From the NCBI GenBank assembly GCA_002840565.1, contig PHBK01000028.1, positions 1-37,172 of the forward strand: a DNA stretch of 37,172 nt, written 5' to 3'. The notes beneath the pieces were generated by a model, which saw nothing but the letters and a program-made list of their open reading frames with translations, was not told the origin of the DNA and searched no databases. The translations under genes and the position numbers were made by a program. Positions 8,351 through 14,774 of the stretch are shown here, piece by piece (the first letter of the stretch is position 1; every line of letters begins with the position of its first letter). The stretch is from Deltaproteobacteria bacterium HGW-Deltaproteobacteria-12 (GTDB taxonomy: Bacteria; Desulfobacterota; Syntrophia; Syntrophales; Smithellaceae).

Positions 8351-8485
8351 AAATAAAATATCGGAAAGGAGGATTAAAGGTTGTGAGTCAAGAATATCGT
8401 GAACCCCGTCAATGGTAAGAATTGGGTTGTGCACGGGGTAATCGACTGAATATTTAACATTTAACATTCTATTAGGAGGCAATTT

Positions 8486-9157
8486 ATGAAGAGATTTAAA
8501 ATCACGATCGCCGCTGCCATTACCTTGATGATCTTGGTGATGGCCGGCAGTGTCATGGCCGACGAGATTATATCATTTTCTGGCTTTCCGACTGAGGGGT
8601 ACCAGCAGCAAGACAAGCTGTATGGAGGTTTTCAAGACGTAGGTGCGAATAAGTTCCTCGATATGATTGGTGCGACCACCGTCCTCAAGACCCAAACTTA
8701 CACGGATAGGAATTATATAGATCTTCACACCGTTAGTTTCTCTGGCATCTTCAGCCAAAACGGAACCTACGACGTCAGATACACTATAGAAGTCGCTGAT
8801 GATAGTGACTATTTCCTGAATGGTGTTGGACTAGGCATAGACCAGTCTTACGGCGTGTCTGCTGCCACTCTTCAGAAAAAGGTTTGGGCCGGAACCCCGG
8901 GCAGCGATACCTTGGGTGACCTCTTGTTAGACAAGACGGTCACAGGGAACGGCCCTGACTATATTCTTGGGTTGCATAAGAAGTTCTTTGTCGAGGACAT
9001 CTTCACTATTTCCGGGGCAGGTGTTAACTCAATATCTAATTCGTTCACCCAGGGTTTGGTAGTTCGTACCGTTCCGGAACCGGGAACTCTCGGCCTTCTG
9101 GGCTTAGGTCTAGCCGGTCTGGTTACGGTGGCCCGTCGCAGGAAATGGCGCGCTTAG
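8486..9157 (+). CDS. PEP-CTERM sorting-signal protein
   Basis: 223 residues. A signal peptide (1-25, ending SVMA) is followed by a beta-rich unrecognised body with a serine/threonine/glycine-rich composition, then a C-terminal PEP-CTERM tripartite signal: VPEP (196-199), a hydrophobic helix of about 14 residues rich in Gly and Leu, and the basic end ARRRKWRA. Such proteins are recognised by exosortase at the inner membrane and processed on their way to the surface, usually in bacteria that make exopolysaccharide. No exosortase is encoded in this window. TTAGGAGG stands 7 bases ahead of the ATG. The gene lies between the two copies of the duplicated CsbD-BON unit and has its own terminator-like hairpin. 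Confidence 0.88.
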   Translation: MKRFKITIAAAITLMILVMAGSVMADEIISFSGFPTEGYQQQDKLYGGFQDVGANKFLDMIGATTVLKTQTYTDRNYIDLHTVSFSGIFSQNGTYDVRYTIEVADDSDYFLNGVGLGIDQSYGVSAATLQKKVWAGTPGSDTLGDLLLDKTVTGNGPDYILGLHKKFFVEDIFTISGAGVNSISNSFTQGLVVRTVPEPGTLGLLGLGLAGLVTVARRRKWRA

Positions 9158-9164
9158 TGTTTTT

Positions 9165-9201
9165 GGATTGGAAACCGGAGTTGTACTCCGGTTTCCAATC
9201 C
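9165..9201. terminator. Perfect 17-bp hairpin after the PEP-CTERM gene
   Basis: The arms 9165-9181 and 9185-9201 are perfectly complementary around loop TGT. A TTTT run precedes it on the plus strand (9161-9164) and the sequence TCACATCTTTT follows, so it could terminate in either direction. It starts 7 bases after the stop codon at 9157. Confidence 0.7.
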
Positions 9202-9256
9202 TCACATCTTTTGAACGGGATTCGCTGGAATCCGCAATTAGAAAACGGAGAAAACA

Positions 9257-9937
9257 ATGAAAGCAACAAGCAAAACAAAGAAGGAACTGCTCGATGAGCT
9301 CACAGCCTTGCGCATGCGGGTTGGCAAACTGGAGCAGCAGGAAATAAATTCCCGGCGGGCCCCGGATAATTTTGGAGATAAACCGGAACGATGCTTCCCG
9401 CAAAAGGCGGATTTGCTCGAGGCCATCTATGTCGTTTTCGACAGAAAGTTCGAATTCGCCAATGACAGATTTGCCGAACTGTTTGGCGTATCGCCGGAAG
9501 AGGTCTGCAGCTCTAATTTTGATCCCATGACCCTGATCGCACCGGAGAGCCGACCTTTCATCAAGGAACAATACCGGGAAGGCTGCCGCGGCGCCTTTAC
9601 GACAAGACAGATTAATTATACCGGCTTGTCCAAGGACGGCCTTAAAATAGAGTGTGATACCTTTCTTATGTTTATTCCCTATAAATGGGGCGTTGCCATT
9701 CAAGGCATGCTGCGCGGCATCTCCAAGAGCTTGCGTCAAGTCGATGAGGCCTTGACGATGCGTCACGGCGATTTGCCGTTTGGATTAAACGCCGCCCCGC
9801 GAGGCGTCCTTTATGCCGACAGGAATAATCATCTTATTCAGGCAAAGGAAACGTCCGGCAATTCCAAAGGTTTGCCGTCGGGGCAAATCCACCGTGTTGA
9901 TTATCCAATCCAGCCGGCGATTGGTATGGAGCTTTAA
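9257..9937 (+). CDS. Stand-alone PAS-domain protein with N-terminal coiled coil
   Basis: 226 residues. A charged heptad-like segment (5-32, KKELLDELTALRMRVGKLEQ) is followed by a PAS-like domain at about 52-158 (IYVVFDRKFEFANDRFAELFGVSPEEV). The C-terminal 65 residues have no recognised domain. There is no kinase, cyclase or DNA-binding output domain, so it is either a truncated sensor or a partner that acts through protein contacts. ATG 9257 has GGAG at 9248-9251. It lies between the PEP-CTERM gene and the second CsbD-BON copy; the C-terminus runs to within 20 bases of the duplication border, and fusion to border sequence may have replaced an original output domain. That last point is speculation. 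Confidence 0.7.
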   Translation: MKATSKTKKELLDELTALRMRVGKLEQQEINSRRAPDNFGDKPERCFPQKADLLEAIYVVFDRKFEFANDRFAELFGVSPEEVCSSNFDPMTLIAPESRPFIKEQYREGCRGAFTTRQINYTGLSKDGLKIECDTFLMFIPYKWGVAIQGMLRGISKSLRQVDEALTMRHGDLPFGLNAAPRGVLYADRNNHLIQAKETSGNSKGLPSGQIHRVDYPIQPAIGMEL

Positions 9938-9955
9938 GAAGGGTAAGGAGAGACA

Positions 9956-10018
9956 CAGCAGGCGGGCGGCCAGAAAAGAGGTAAAGACGATAAACAGGAT
10001 AGAAAGCAGAATCATTAA
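9956..10018 (+). pseudogene. Vestigial 3' end of the Trp/Tyr-rich gene
   Basis: The bases match the end of the gene at 6529-7278. The frame reads QAGGQKRGKDDKQDRK, against RGGHERGKEDKQDRK in the intact gene. The original stop TAG has become CAG, and reading continues three codons to TAA at 10016-10018. There is no start codon or upstream body. It marks the left border of the duplicated block. Confidence 0.75.
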
Positions 10019-10045
10019 ACCAGATAAGACTAAAGGAGGAAGATC

Positions 10046-10225
10046 ATGAAATCAGGCACACAGGACAAGGTGGAAGGCATATTTCACGAAGTAAAGGGTA
10101 AGATCAAGGAGGTTGCCGGGAAAGTAAGCGATAATCCCAGCCTGGAAGCCGAAGGCACCGGTGAAAAGATAGCCGGCAAAGTTCAGGAAAAGATCGGTGA
10201 GGTCAAGAAGGTCTGGGGAAAGTAG
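10046..10225 (+). CDS. CsbD-family stress protein, copy 2
   Basis: 59 residues starting MKSGTQDKVEGIFHEVKGKI, differing from copy 1 (7315-7494) at only about ten positions, mostly conservative. The same ribosome-binding site (AAAGGAGG) and the same downstream neighbour (a BON gene after a 42-base spacer) are kept, so both copies look functional. It is a small hydrophilic stress protein of the YjbJ/CsbD type. Confidence 0.9.
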   Translation: MKSGTQDKVEGIFHEVKGKIKEVAGKVSDNPSLEAEGTGEKIAGKVQEKIGEVKKVWGK

Positions 10226-10267
10226 ATACTATTAATCAACAGTAACAACAATAAGGAGAACGTATAA

Positions 10268-11026
10268 ATGAAAACAATCTATAGATTAACAGTAATGACG
10301 GTGGCTGCCGTCGCGCTCTTAGCGCTCAGTATGCCTGTCTATGCGTCAAAAACGGACAGCCGCATCGAATCAACAGCCAAAAAGTCGTATGTGTTCCAGA
10401 CCTACCTTCAGGGTGATGATATTAAAATCGAATCCCGGGACGGCGCCGTCACCTTGACGGGAACAGTCGCCGACAGCCACCACAAATCACTGGCTGAAGA
10501 GACAGTAGCAGACCTGCCCGGTGTCAAAAGTGTGGACAATAAGCTGGAAATCAAAGGTGCACCCCCCATCACGAACTCGGATGCGTATATCCGTGATAAA
10601 GTGAAATACACTCTCTTGTTTCATCGCAGCTTGAACACTTACAACCCTGAAGTTGATGTCAAAGACGGCATCGTGACCCTGCGCGGCGAAACGAATACTC
10701 AGGTGCAAAAAAATCTGTCGACCGAATACGCCAGGGATGTGGAAGGGGTTAAAGACGTAAAAAACGAGATGACGATAGCCAAGACCCCGAAAAAGACGCA
10801 AACGGTAGGCTCAAAGATTGATGACTCTTCCATTACCGCCCAGGTCAAGATGGCGCTGCTCTATCACCGTTCTACCAGTGCCATTAATACCAAGGTCACC
10901 ACGAAGAGTGGTGTCGTTACACTGACCGGCAAAGCGAAAAACGCCGCCGAAAAGGATCTGGCCGCCAGATATGCCAACGACGTCAACGGTGTAAAGAGTG
11001 TAAAGAACAAGATGACCATCGAGTAG
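10268..11026 (+). CDS. Periplasmic triple-BON-domain protein, copy 3
   Basis: 252 residues with a signal peptide to about residue 27 and three BON domains. The first hundred residues and the last seventy are nearly identical to copy 2. The central domain is closer to copy 1 in several places: both have DVK(D/E)GIVTLRGE and a PP-x-x-NSD linker where copy 2 has NTKDGVVTLRGE. This mosaic suggests gene conversion among the three paralogues, or relaxed selection on the middle domain. AAGGAG precedes the ATG. The likely role is the same as for the other two: OsmY-like periplasmic stress protection. Confidence 0.9.
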   Translation: MKTIYRLTVMTVAAVALLALSMPVYASKTDSRIESTAKKSYVFQTYLQGDDIKIESRDGAVTLTGTVADSHHKSLAEETVADLPGVKSVDNKLEIKGAPPITNSDAYIRDKVKYTLLFHRSLNTYNPEVDVKDGIVTLRGETNTQVQKNLSTEYARDVEGVKDVKNEMTIAKTPKKTQTVGSKIDDSSITAQVKMALLYHRSTSAINTKVTTKSGVVTLTGKAKNAAEKDLAARYANDVNGVKSVKNKMTIE

Positions 11027-11049
11027 TCGTCCAGATTCAAAGAGACTGT

Positions 11050-11097
11050 ATTCCCCCTGCCGGCGGGTCAGACCATGCAACAGCCGGCAGGGGGAAT
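11050..11097. repeat. Perfect 15-bp hairpin between BON copy 3 and the lmo0937-type gene
   Basis: The arm ATTCCCCCTGCCGGC (11050-11064) pairs perfectly with 11083-11097 around an 18-base loop. There is no T run, and the ribosome-binding site of the next gene is only 12 bases further on. It is more likely an mRNA processing or attenuation element than a plain terminator. Its homologue is at 8311-8350. Confidence 0.6.
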
Positions 11098-11120
11098 GAA
11101 CAATCAGAAAGGAGAAGCAC

Positions 11121-11270
11121 ATGTTGTGGACAATTGCGGTAGTACTGATAGTTTTGTGGCTGCTGGGGCTTCTGAACGGCTATACGATGGGCAATTTTAT
11201 TCACGTTCTGCTCGTCGCTGCTGTTATTATTGTGCTTGTTAGAGTCATTTCCGGGCGGAAGCCCGTTTAA
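11121..11270 (+). CDS. lmo0937-type small membrane protein
   Basis: 49 residues: MLWTIAVVLIVLWLLGLLNG, a short polar turn with YTMGNFIH, a second hydrophobic segment and the basic end RVISGRKPV. Two transmembrane helices are expected. The order of residues (MLWTIA, WLLG, GG/GN-FIHVLLV, RxISGR) matches the small membrane family named after Listeria lmo0937, often found beside CsbD and stress genes; its function is unknown. AAAGGAG lies ahead of the ATG. It is followed after 14 bases by the OmpA-type gene, so the two are probably co-transcribed. Confidence 0.85.
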   Translation: MLWTIAVVLIVLWLLGLLNGYTMGNFIHVLLVAAVIIVLVRVISGRKPV

Positions 11271-11284
11271 AAGGAGGAATACTT

Positions 11285-12388
11285 ATGTTGAAAAAAACTT
11301 TTTGCAGTATTATTTGTATGATGTTCCTGTTAATTCTGAGCAACGTCGTATCTGCCCAGATAAGGCCTTCTACTTTCTCTGTAACACCTTACACCGGCGG
11401 TTACCTGTTCGACAATGATCAGAAACTCCGCAATGCCCCCGTTGCCGGTATCAGCCTGGGATATAATTTTACCAAGTACTTCGGAGTGGAATTATCAGGA
11501 GAGGGCATCGCCACAAGATATGATATAGAGGTGCCTGATTCCCAATCAAGCAGAGTTGGTAACTATCGCCTTGATGCCGTTTTAAACCTGATTCCGGATA
11601 GTCGACTTGTTCCTTTTGTCTTCGCCGGTTTTGGCGGTCAGTCTATTGATTATCCCAAAAACGTCCCCAATAGATCCGCTTATGCCGCTGACTATGGCGC
11701 CGGTTTAAAGTATTTCTTTACCGACTGGCTGGCCCTGCGGGGTGACATCCGTCAGATCTATCTCTTTGACGGCAGCAGGAAGGATTATGAATTAACAATG
11801 GGAGTGGTTTTCTATTTTGGCGGTCACAAAACAGCCCCTGTTGAGAGCTATAAACCTGTAACCGAATCTGCATCTGAGCCCATGGCTAAAGAGAAGGTTG
11901 AGAAAAAGGTCGTCATCCCGTCATCTGAACCAAGGGTCGAGGAGAAGGTAATTATCCTGGCGTCTGAACCGAAGGTCGAGGAGCAGGTTGTTGCCGCTGT
12001 GGCGGAGACGAGAATGGAGGAGAAGCTAATTGTTCTGGCTTTTGAGGACGTACATTTTGATTTCGCTCAGTCGACTCTTAACCCGGAAGCGCAGACGTTA
12101 CTGAAAAGAAACATCCAGATGCTGAAAGATAATCCCAGAGCTAAAGTCCGCATTGCAGGTTACACCTCTGCTTCCGGTACTGAAGAGTACAACCAGAAGC
12201 TGAGTGAAAGAAGGGCCAGGGCTGTCCAGGAATACCTCATTAGCGAAGGCGTCATCACACCGGACAGACTTTCCACCATCGGCTATGGCGAGACGAATCC
12301 GGCAATGTATGAAGCGGCTCCTAAAGAGCTTTACTCCAAAGCGGCAAAGGCAAACATGAGAGTTCTTTTTGAAATCGTTGTGAAATAG
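11285..12388 (+). CDS. Outer-membrane protein: beta-barrel plus OmpA-type peptidoglycan-binding domain
   Basis: 367 residues. A signal peptide (1-24) is followed by an eight-stranded-type barrel at about 28-180, ending in TMGVVFYFGG. A linker (about 185-248) carries three imperfect repeats of the type SEP-(K/R)-VEEKV. An OmpA C-terminal domain occupies about 250-367, with VHFDFAQSTLNPEAQ (256-270) and LSERRARAVQEYL (306-318). The motif that usually reads GHTDxxG is GYTSASG here, so the Asp that contacts diaminopimelate in OmpA is replaced by Ser; the Arg-rich helix is kept. The protein anchors outer membrane to cell wall or acts as a small pore. It has an excellent ribosome-binding site (AAAAGGAGG). 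Confidence 0.88.
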   Translation: MLKKTFCSIICMMFLLILSNVVSAQIRPSTFSVTPYTGGYLFDNDQKLRNAPVAGISLGYNFTKYFGVELSGEGIATRYDIEVPDSQSSRVGNYRLDAVLNLIPDSRLVPFVFAGFGGQSIDYPKNVPNRSAYAADYGAGLKYFFTDWLALRGDIRQIYLFDGSRKDYELTMGVVFYFGGHKTAPVESYKPVTESASEPMAKEKVEKKVVIPSSEPRVEEKVIILASEPKVEEQVVAAVAETRMEEKLIVLAFEDVHFDFAQSTLNPEAQTLLKRNIQMLKDNPRAKVRIAGYTSASGTEEYNQKLSERRARAVQEYLISEGVITPDRLSTIGYGETNPAMYEAAPKELYSKAAKANMRVLFEIVVK

Positions 12389-12431
12389 GATCTAAGGACA
12401 GAGGGTCCGGAAAGATATAGAGTGCAGTACG

Positions 12432-13313
12432 ATGCTAAACCTATTTATAGTTATATTCCTGGCGGCGTTTCTGCCCTTTATGGTCGGATTCAGAGACGTG
12501 CCGCCGGATAAGAATATCGAGACGGCTACCGTCAGAGAAACTATTCTCTTTCCTCCAGGCCAGCTCTTTTACGCCCCGATGGCGAGTCCCAAAGAGCCCC
12601 GTACCCATGTGTCATACTTTCGTCTCAATATCCCCGGTGACAGCATCAGCATCGGATCGGTCGGTTTCGGCGACAGTTTCGGATTGGTGCGCCGGCCCGG
12701 GTGGGGCAAGGATGACGCCTGGCAGCTTAGTATCAGCGGGGCGGTACTCGCACAGTTCAATATGAGCGTTGCTTCCATGGATCTGATCAATGCCGATTAT
12801 ATCATCGGTTTTCCGCTCAGCTACCGGAATGGTGCCTGGTCAATGCGGGCGCGCATCTTCCACCAGTCCTCCCATCTGGGGGATGAGTTTCTCCTCCAGC
12901 CGCAGGATCCATCGCTGAAGGCAACCCGGATAAACTTAAGCTTTGAGACTATTGAACTGCTCGGCGCCTTTGAATGGAAAGGATTCCAGATCACCGCCGG
13001 TCCCTCCTACATTATTCACACCGACACCGACCTCAAACGTTCCAGTGTCGTGGTCGCCGTTGATTATCAAAGCAGGGAGCCGGTCTTCAAACCGACGATA
13101 CGCCTTTTTGCCAGCGCCCTTTGCCATTCCTGGGAGGAAACCGACTGGAACGCCGATGTTAATGTTAAAGCCGGCATCAACATCCGCAGCCCTTATACCG
13201 AAAAACGGGCCATTCAGTTTTTCGGCGAGTATTACCGCGGCAATCTGCCCTTCGGCCAGTTCTACAAATTGCGGGCAGAGTATTACGGTGTAGGAATTAA
13301 TGTATCATTTTGA
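12432..13313 (+). CDS. DUF1207-family outer-membrane protein
   Basis: 293 residues. A short signal-like hydrophobic start (1-20) is followed by FPPGQLFYAPMASPKEPR (40-57) and, further on, IFHQSSHLGDEF (142-153). These two conserved blocks are what I recognise as DUF1207. The rest has alternating beta-strand character and ends in YYGVGINVSF, a C-terminal aromatic residue typical of outer-membrane barrels. The function of the family is unknown. It follows the OmpA-type gene by 43 bases without a strong ribosome-binding site, so translation may be modest. It probably forms an outer-membrane channel or structural barrel. Confidence 0.75.
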   Translation: MLNLFIVIFLAAFLPFMVGFRDVPPDKNIETATVRETILFPPGQLFYAPMASPKEPRTHVSYFRLNIPGDSISIGSVGFGDSFGLVRRPGWGKDDAWQLSISGAVLAQFNMSVASMDLINADYIIGFPLSYRNGAWSMRARIFHQSSHLGDEFLLQPQDPSLKATRINLSFETIELLGAFEWKGFQITAGPSYIIHTDTDLKRSSVVVAVDYQSREPVFKPTIRLFASALCHSWEETDWNADVNVKAGINIRSPYTEKRAIQFFGEYYRGNLPFGQFYKLRAEYYGVGINVSF

Positions 13314-13371
13314 GTGCAGATTACCGCTTAGCGCCGGCATGCGCTAAAATAAACTTATAAGGAGACAGATC

Positions 13372-13866
13372 ATGAAACAAAAGACTTACCAGGCTGCATT
13401 TCCAGTTATACTCGTTTTGGTGGTGGTGGCGTTTCTATCCGCTATCTTTTTAGCCAATGCCAATCTTTCTTTTGCCGCCCAGGGCAAAAATAAATCGCCG
13501 GCTATGGACAGAATCTCTGCTGTTGAGCATACGGAGGCCCAGATCAAACAGCTGCAAGGTACGCTCAATATAAAAGATGATCAGAAAGAATTATGGAACA
13601 ACCTGACTGCGGTGATGCGGGAAAATGCGAAAGACATGGACGCCCTTGCCGCGGAAAGAGCCAAGGACAGAGCTGAAAACACTATACCCCTAAACGCTGT
13701 AGAGCATATGAAATTGCACAGCGAAATTACTCAAGCCCATTTGAGTCAGATGGAGAAGTTAATACCGCCTTTCGAGGCGTTCTATGAAAGTCTTTCGGAT
13801 CAGCAGAAGAATATTACCGATATTGTCTTCCGGACAGGAAAATATGGAAAACATAAGAGGAAATAA
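13372..13866 (+). CDS. LTXXQ-motif (Spy/CpxP-like) periplasmic protein
   Basis: 164 residues. An N-terminal hydrophobic signal (about 10-35, ending SFAA) is followed by a mainly helical domain. The segment IKQLQGTLNIKDDQKELW (58-75) and LSDQQKNITD (141-150) correspond to the two copies of the LTxxQ pattern of this family. Spy and CpxP are periplasmic chaperones or regulators of envelope stress. The tail is basic (GKYGKHKRK). ATG with AAGGAG upstream. Its place among BON, OmpA and other exported proteins fits an envelope-stress role. Confidence 0.8.
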   Translation: MKQKTYQAAFPVILVLVVVAFLSAIFLANANLSFAAQGKNKSPAMDRISAVEHTEAQIKQLQGTLNIKDDQKELWNNLTAVMRENAKDMDALAAERAKDRAENTIPLNAVEHMKLHSEITQAHLSQMEKLIPPFEAFYESLSDQQKNITDIVFRTGKYGKHKRK

Positions 13867-13937
13867 TCTGTAATATTAAAAACTTTAAATTGACGCCGAG
13901 CAGGCGATTGAAATCGATCCAAGAATGGAGTGACTTT

Positions 13938-14246
13938 ATGAAAACATCAATTACAGGGAATTTAAGATCCGTCGTGGGCAAGATTATGATGGGGCTTGTT
14001 TTAGCCGCCATGATCGGGAGTGTCAACGTGGCGCCGGCCATCGGAAGGGATAATGACAATCGACATGACAGGGGCCGTTACCAGAAAAGAGGGCATGCTT
14101 ATGGCCACAATAAGCCTGCTTATCGCCCTTACGGACACTATGGCCACAGGGAACGAGTTTATTATCCACCGCCGCGGGTTATCTATGCCCCGCCTCCACC
14201 GCCGGGCATCAGTATCTTTTTCCCGCCTTTCTTTTTTCGCCCCTAA
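13938..14246 (+). CDS. Small exported His/Tyr/Pro-rich protein
   Basis: 102 residues, with a signal peptide (about 1-36, ending APAIG), a hydrophilic part rich in Arg, His, Asp and Tyr (HDRGRYQKRGHAYGH), and a Pro/Phe-rich end (PPPRVIYAPPPPPGISIFFP). ATG 13938 with GGAG ten bases upstream is preferred over the GTG/ATG region at 13890 because the signal peptide then begins MKTSITGN. No family is recognised. The pattern of a His/Tyr-rich middle and an aromatic-proline tail recalls small surface proteins and possible metal binders. Confidence 0.65.
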   Translation: MKTSITGNLRSVVGKIMMGLVLAAMIGSVNVAPAIGRDNDNRHDRGRYQKRGHAYGHNKPAYRPYGHYGHRERVYYPPPRVIYAPPPPPGISIFFPPFFFRP

Positions 14247-14389
14247 GGGGATTGTTTAACTTGCTACAGCCCGAAGTTCCAGCAAATTTAATCCGGACTG
14301 TCGCAATTAATGTCGCTCACCAGGAGTGAAAGGACAGCGCGGGAATTGTGGGACGCGACAAAAACAAGTTCTGATCAAAGGAGGAAGCT

Positions 14390-14548
14390 ATGAAGAGAAT
14401 CATTACGTTGGTAATTGTTTTAGTGATGCTTGCATCTCTTGGAGGATGTTGGCCCTGGTGGGATAGAGGCGGAGGTCATGGTGGACGTGGAGGCTATGAC
14501 AGGGGTGGAGGCCATGACAGAGGCGGAGGCCATGGCGGACACCGTTAA
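14390..14548 (+). CDS. Small Gly/His-rich lipoprotein
   Basis: 52 residues. The signal peptide ends in a lipobox LGGC with Cys20 as the acylation site, followed by WPWWD and then a tail of repeated GGGH, GGR and GGYDR units with His at regular intervals. The repeated His residues suggest metal binding, but this is inference. AAAGGAGG is 6 bases ahead of the ATG. The gene at 14564 follows after 15 bases. Confidence 0.7.
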   Translation: MKRIITLVIVLVMLASLGGCWPWWDRGGGHGGRGGYDRGGGHDRGGGHGGHR

Positions 14549-14563
14549 TAAGAAAGGAGGTCA

Positions 14564-14773
14564 TTGACGAATCAGGAAACAAATGATCAGCGATGGCAAA
14601 GGATACAGTCACGTATAGATCAATTAGTCAGTGCGTTTCTTAAAGAAGATTACCCTGATATTGAATACAAAGCAGGCATTGCCGGTCCTTTGCAATGCCT
14701 GCCGGGATATAATGAAGAAAGCGTCGAAAAAATATCATGTACGAATAAGGTGAAAGTGTTATGTAAAGAATAA
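14564..14773 (+). CDS. Small hypothetical protein with TTG start
   Basis: 69 residues beginning at TTG, just after AAAGGAGG (14553-14560), which supports this rare start. The sequence is hydrophilic (MTNQETNDQRWQRIQSRIDQ) with two Cys pairs in the second half (LQCLPG, ISCTNKVKVLCKE). No signal peptide, membrane segment or known domain is visible. It is probably in the same transcript as the Gly/His lipoprotein. Its stop codon lies one base from the convergent gene's stop at 14775. Confidence 0.55.
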   Translation: MTNQETNDQRWQRIQSRIDQLVSAFLKEDYPDIEYKAGIAGPLQCLPGYNEESVEKISCTNKVKVLCKE

Positions 14774-14774
14774 T

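Larger units (their letters stand above)
7225..8387 (+). repeat. Segmental duplication, copy A
   Basis: This block runs from the last codons of the Trp/Tyr-rich gene through CsbD and BON copy 2, a hairpin and a ribosome-binding site. It aligns with 9956-11130 over its whole length. At its right end the aligned position of the lmo0937-type ATG is AGG (8379-8381), so the small membrane gene is missing here. The similarity is high but not perfect, so the event is not recent. Confidence 0.8.
9956..11130 (+). repeat. Segmental duplication, copy B
   Basis: This aligns with 7225-8387. It contains the vestigial gene end, CsbD copy 2, BON copy 3, the 15-bp hairpin, the ribosome-binding site and the first codons of the lmo0937-type gene. 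This copy keeps the intact small membrane gene at its right border, while copy A keeps the intact Trp/Tyr-rich gene at its left border. That is what tandem duplication of a longer array followed by decay or insertion would leave. Confidence 0.8.

Noticed and set aside
8384..8419. GTG-started frame of 11 codons after an AAAGGAGG sequence
   Set aside because: The ribosome-binding site is better explained as a relic of the lost lmo0937-type gene in copy A, whose aligned start codon is now AGG.
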